Shown: piece by piece, positions 62,132 through 64,000 of the stretch
Numbering within the stretch: position 1 is the first letter of the stretch
Layout: each line of letters begins with the position of its first letter
Assembly: GCA_963854835.1 (NCBI GenBank)
Contig: OY978526.1
Coordinates: 92,270,140-92,334,139, forward strand
Reading direction: 5' to 3'
DNA: 64,000 nucleotides
Origin: Megamerina dolium
Taxonomy: Eukaryota; Arthropoda; Insecta; Diptera; Megamerinidae
The notes under the pieces: model-generated
Seen by the model: the letters and a program-made list of their open reading frames with translations, nothing else
What the model was told of the DNA's origin: nothing
Databases searched by the model: none
Program-made: the position numbers and the translations under genes

Positions 62132-62290
62132 ATGAGCGAGATGGAAAAAAGGTTATCACAAAACCGTAGCCATAAATGGTTACAAGGGGATGGTTGCCCC
62201 TTACGGAGAAATTCCCATTTGATAGGTGTTCGCAATAAAAAAGTATCACCAAATGTTTCTAATTTTCCAGAAAGTTTGCAAACAAAGTAG
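62132..62290 (+). CDS. candidate short coding segment, 52 residues, unrecognised
   Basis: ATG to TAG, reading MSEMEKRLSQNRSHKWLQGD, then GCPLRRNSHLIGVRNKKVSP and NVSNFPESLQTK. Composition is more protein-like than other short frames here: charged, mixed, no simple repeats. The frame is also open upstream (KKKTTSDM) and, past the single TAG, for another 34 codons (REGLNLQSIKLTNDAILRLK). A GTGAG donor-like site lies 2 nt after the TAG. It could be an old gene or element fragment with one stop, or chance. No family recognised. Confidence 0.2.
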   Translation: MSEMEKRLSQNRSHKWLQGDGCPLRRNSHLIGVRNKKVSPNVSNFPESLQTK

Positions 62291-63767
62291 CGTGAGGGTT
62301 TGAATCTGCAATCCATAAAATTAACCAACGACGCTATTCTTCGATTAAAAATATTTGATACGACAATGAATACCCACACTGGCAAAGAAAATCATTGAAA
62401 TTATGTACAATGTGCAAGTGTGTTAGTCAGTGTGATGCATTCGAATAAGTTGCTGTATCAACTCGTATATGTTTCGATTCACTTTATTTGCATTTTTGTA
62501 TGCATCTCTTTTTTTAGAGGCCCTCTATTAATTTCCATTTCAATTCTCAAGTACAACAACTGTAACATCTACATATTGTTTCTACTGTTGCATTTGCATA
62601 ATATTGCTTAAAGTCAAACTTTACCACCATATCCACCGCACGGTGTACTTCATTTTAATTCTCATTGTATCTCATATTTCATATTTCACATCAATTTAAT
62701 GAACCAGTAGCAACATTGTTAATGATGTTTGTTTGTCGTTTTTCCATCATTACACGTATTATTACAACTATTTGTATATATGGATGGAATCATTCTTTTA
62801 TTTTTTTATTGATACTTGCAGTATTCTGTGGCATCGTAACAGCATAAATTGTTTACAGCGTGGGTCTAATTAAAGTTTCTAGATGTTGCCAGTACAGTTT
62901 CAGCTTCGTACGATAATATGTATATAGAATTATTGTTGTTATTACCTTATGTACATATGTCTTTAACTATACATCTTTTATATATTTTGTGATTTGTTTC
63001 GAAGTAAATTTTCACTATTAACCCTTAAAGGGTAACAATATTTTACTTACACTAAAGGTAATGTTCGTTAATTCGTCGAAGCCTGTTTAACAATTTTAAT
63101 TTGGCTTTTGTTTTATACAGATGCACAAGAGGCACAAAACCCAATTTTCTTGCTGCTTCATATAATCTCTGGGGTTTAATAATTTCGTGACTAAACATAT
63201 TATGAGTGTAAATCTGATAACTGTATATAAATATTTTGTTATGGGCGAACGTTAGTTCTACCTGAACACGATGACCCGTCCCTTAGTGCTAATATAGAAC
63301 TGGAACTTCCAAGGCCCTTTGTGTTTCTTACGGGATTTGCTTTTTATTTGAGCGTAAAATTCCCTAAAGCTTTAGGTTGTATGGCTCACGTAAAAGTGGC
63401 TTTACGAGCTAAATGGGTGTGAATCAGTTATTCATGTTTATGTTTCGGTTCATTTCCTGTATATGCTCGAAATAAGTATATAAAAGTCACTCAAAAAGTA
63501 AAATTCATCACTTCGACAATATTTGTTTTCGTTCTCGCCGCTTAACACACAATTCAAACTAACGTTATTGCAAAGAGCGTGCAATATGACAAGCGAATGG
63601 AGAGAAAAATAAAAACAGAGCAATAATATTCCTTTAATCGATTATGATTACCTTCTCAGGGTTATTTAGAAATTTTGGAGGGTCTCCTGGAGACAAATAA
63701 ATCTAATTTTTCTGGATATTTAACTTAATTAATTAGTTATGCTATGTGTGGGTTCGTTTGCAGAATT
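62291..63767. other. AT-rich intergenic DNA with a less AT-rich patch
   Basis: At 63240-63420 base composition is more even and the plus strand reads LPEHDDPSLSANIELELPRP with FVFLTGFAF before a stop. This may be a decayed element, but I do not recognise it. The rest shows nothing. Confidence 0.35.
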
Positions 63768-63900
63768 CGTCCACGATAACACTGCTTAACGTGTATGACG
63801 ATATCGGCATATTTAAACTGATAAAAATCCTGTGACTGCGCTGCCTTGGTCACGTCGAGCAAACGAAAAAACATATTTCAGCCAAGAAGAGTATGAGTCA
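63768..63900 (+). pseudogene. non-LTR retrotransposon reverse transcriptase, fragment (D)
   Basis: The plus strand reads LNVYDDIGIFKLIKIL then a stop and LRCLGHVEQTKKHISAKK, which aligns by eye with the YPNTDIVKRIQ...RLCWLGHVERIEEYAPAKK part of copy C at 43490-43590. Only this short C-terminal segment is recognisable. It decays into unrelated sequence before the right edge. Confidence 0.6.
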
Positions 63901-64000
63901 GTATGTATTCAAAATGGAGACCTCTTTCTTCGAGCGTCAATGCACTAATCGCTGGACTACATCATCATACTTGTTTGTAATTACTTATTGTATTTCTTCG

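Noticed and set aside
63240..63420. Possible coding patch with LPEHDDPSLSANIE
   Set aside because: Only about 29 codons before a stop and no family recognised.

Overview
The window is AT-rich, intron- and repeat-dominated DNA from an insect, most likely a cyclorrhaphan fly and plausibly a tephritid. The basis is nuclear tRNA genes, GT-AG introns, a cuticular chitin-binding gene, and many decayed Tc1/mariner copies flanked by TA dinucleotides, including a rosa-type mariner (a subfamily first named from Ceratitis rosa). Species cannot be fixed by eye.

The only protein gene I can support is on the minus strand. It is a secreted protein with one type-2 chitin-binding domain (CBM14), of the CPAP1 class (cuticular proteins analogous to peritrophins with one domain). 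A signal-peptide exon lies at 26765-26848. After an intron of about 24.5 kb come exons at 2146-2247, 1904-2054, 1625-1746 and 1-1551; the last is still open at the left edge. All splice sites are GT-AG and all phases agree. At least 670 residues are visible: signal peptide, six-cysteine domain, then a long Thr/Ser/Pro-rich tail with a few higher-complexity motifs.

The giant intron (2248-26764) and the right half of the window (27600-64000) hold mobile-element debris. There are five copies of one mariner family (termini with GGTCCCAGAACTACCCGACC), two inverted rosa-like mariners, three other mariner remnants, and three deletion derivatives of a Tc1/mariner-type element with CAGGGTGATT ends. 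There are also several non-autonomous inverted-repeat elements, four fragments of a non-LTR retrotransposon reverse transcriptase, a separate RTE-like C-terminal fragment, and three copies of a tRNA-derived SINE, one split by a hAT-like insertion.

Two apparently intact tRNA genes are present: tRNA-Phe(GAA) inside the giant intron and tRNA-Lys(UUU) just upstream of the gene. Each lies close to a direct tandem duplication of about 110-190 bp. From about 50.4 to 59.4 kb I see no gene, only AT-rich sequence and microsatellites. I found no CRISPR array, operon or obviously new multi-gene system. The most useful results are the reconstructed split gene, the inverted mariner pair in its intron, and the precise boundaries of the small non-autonomous elements.
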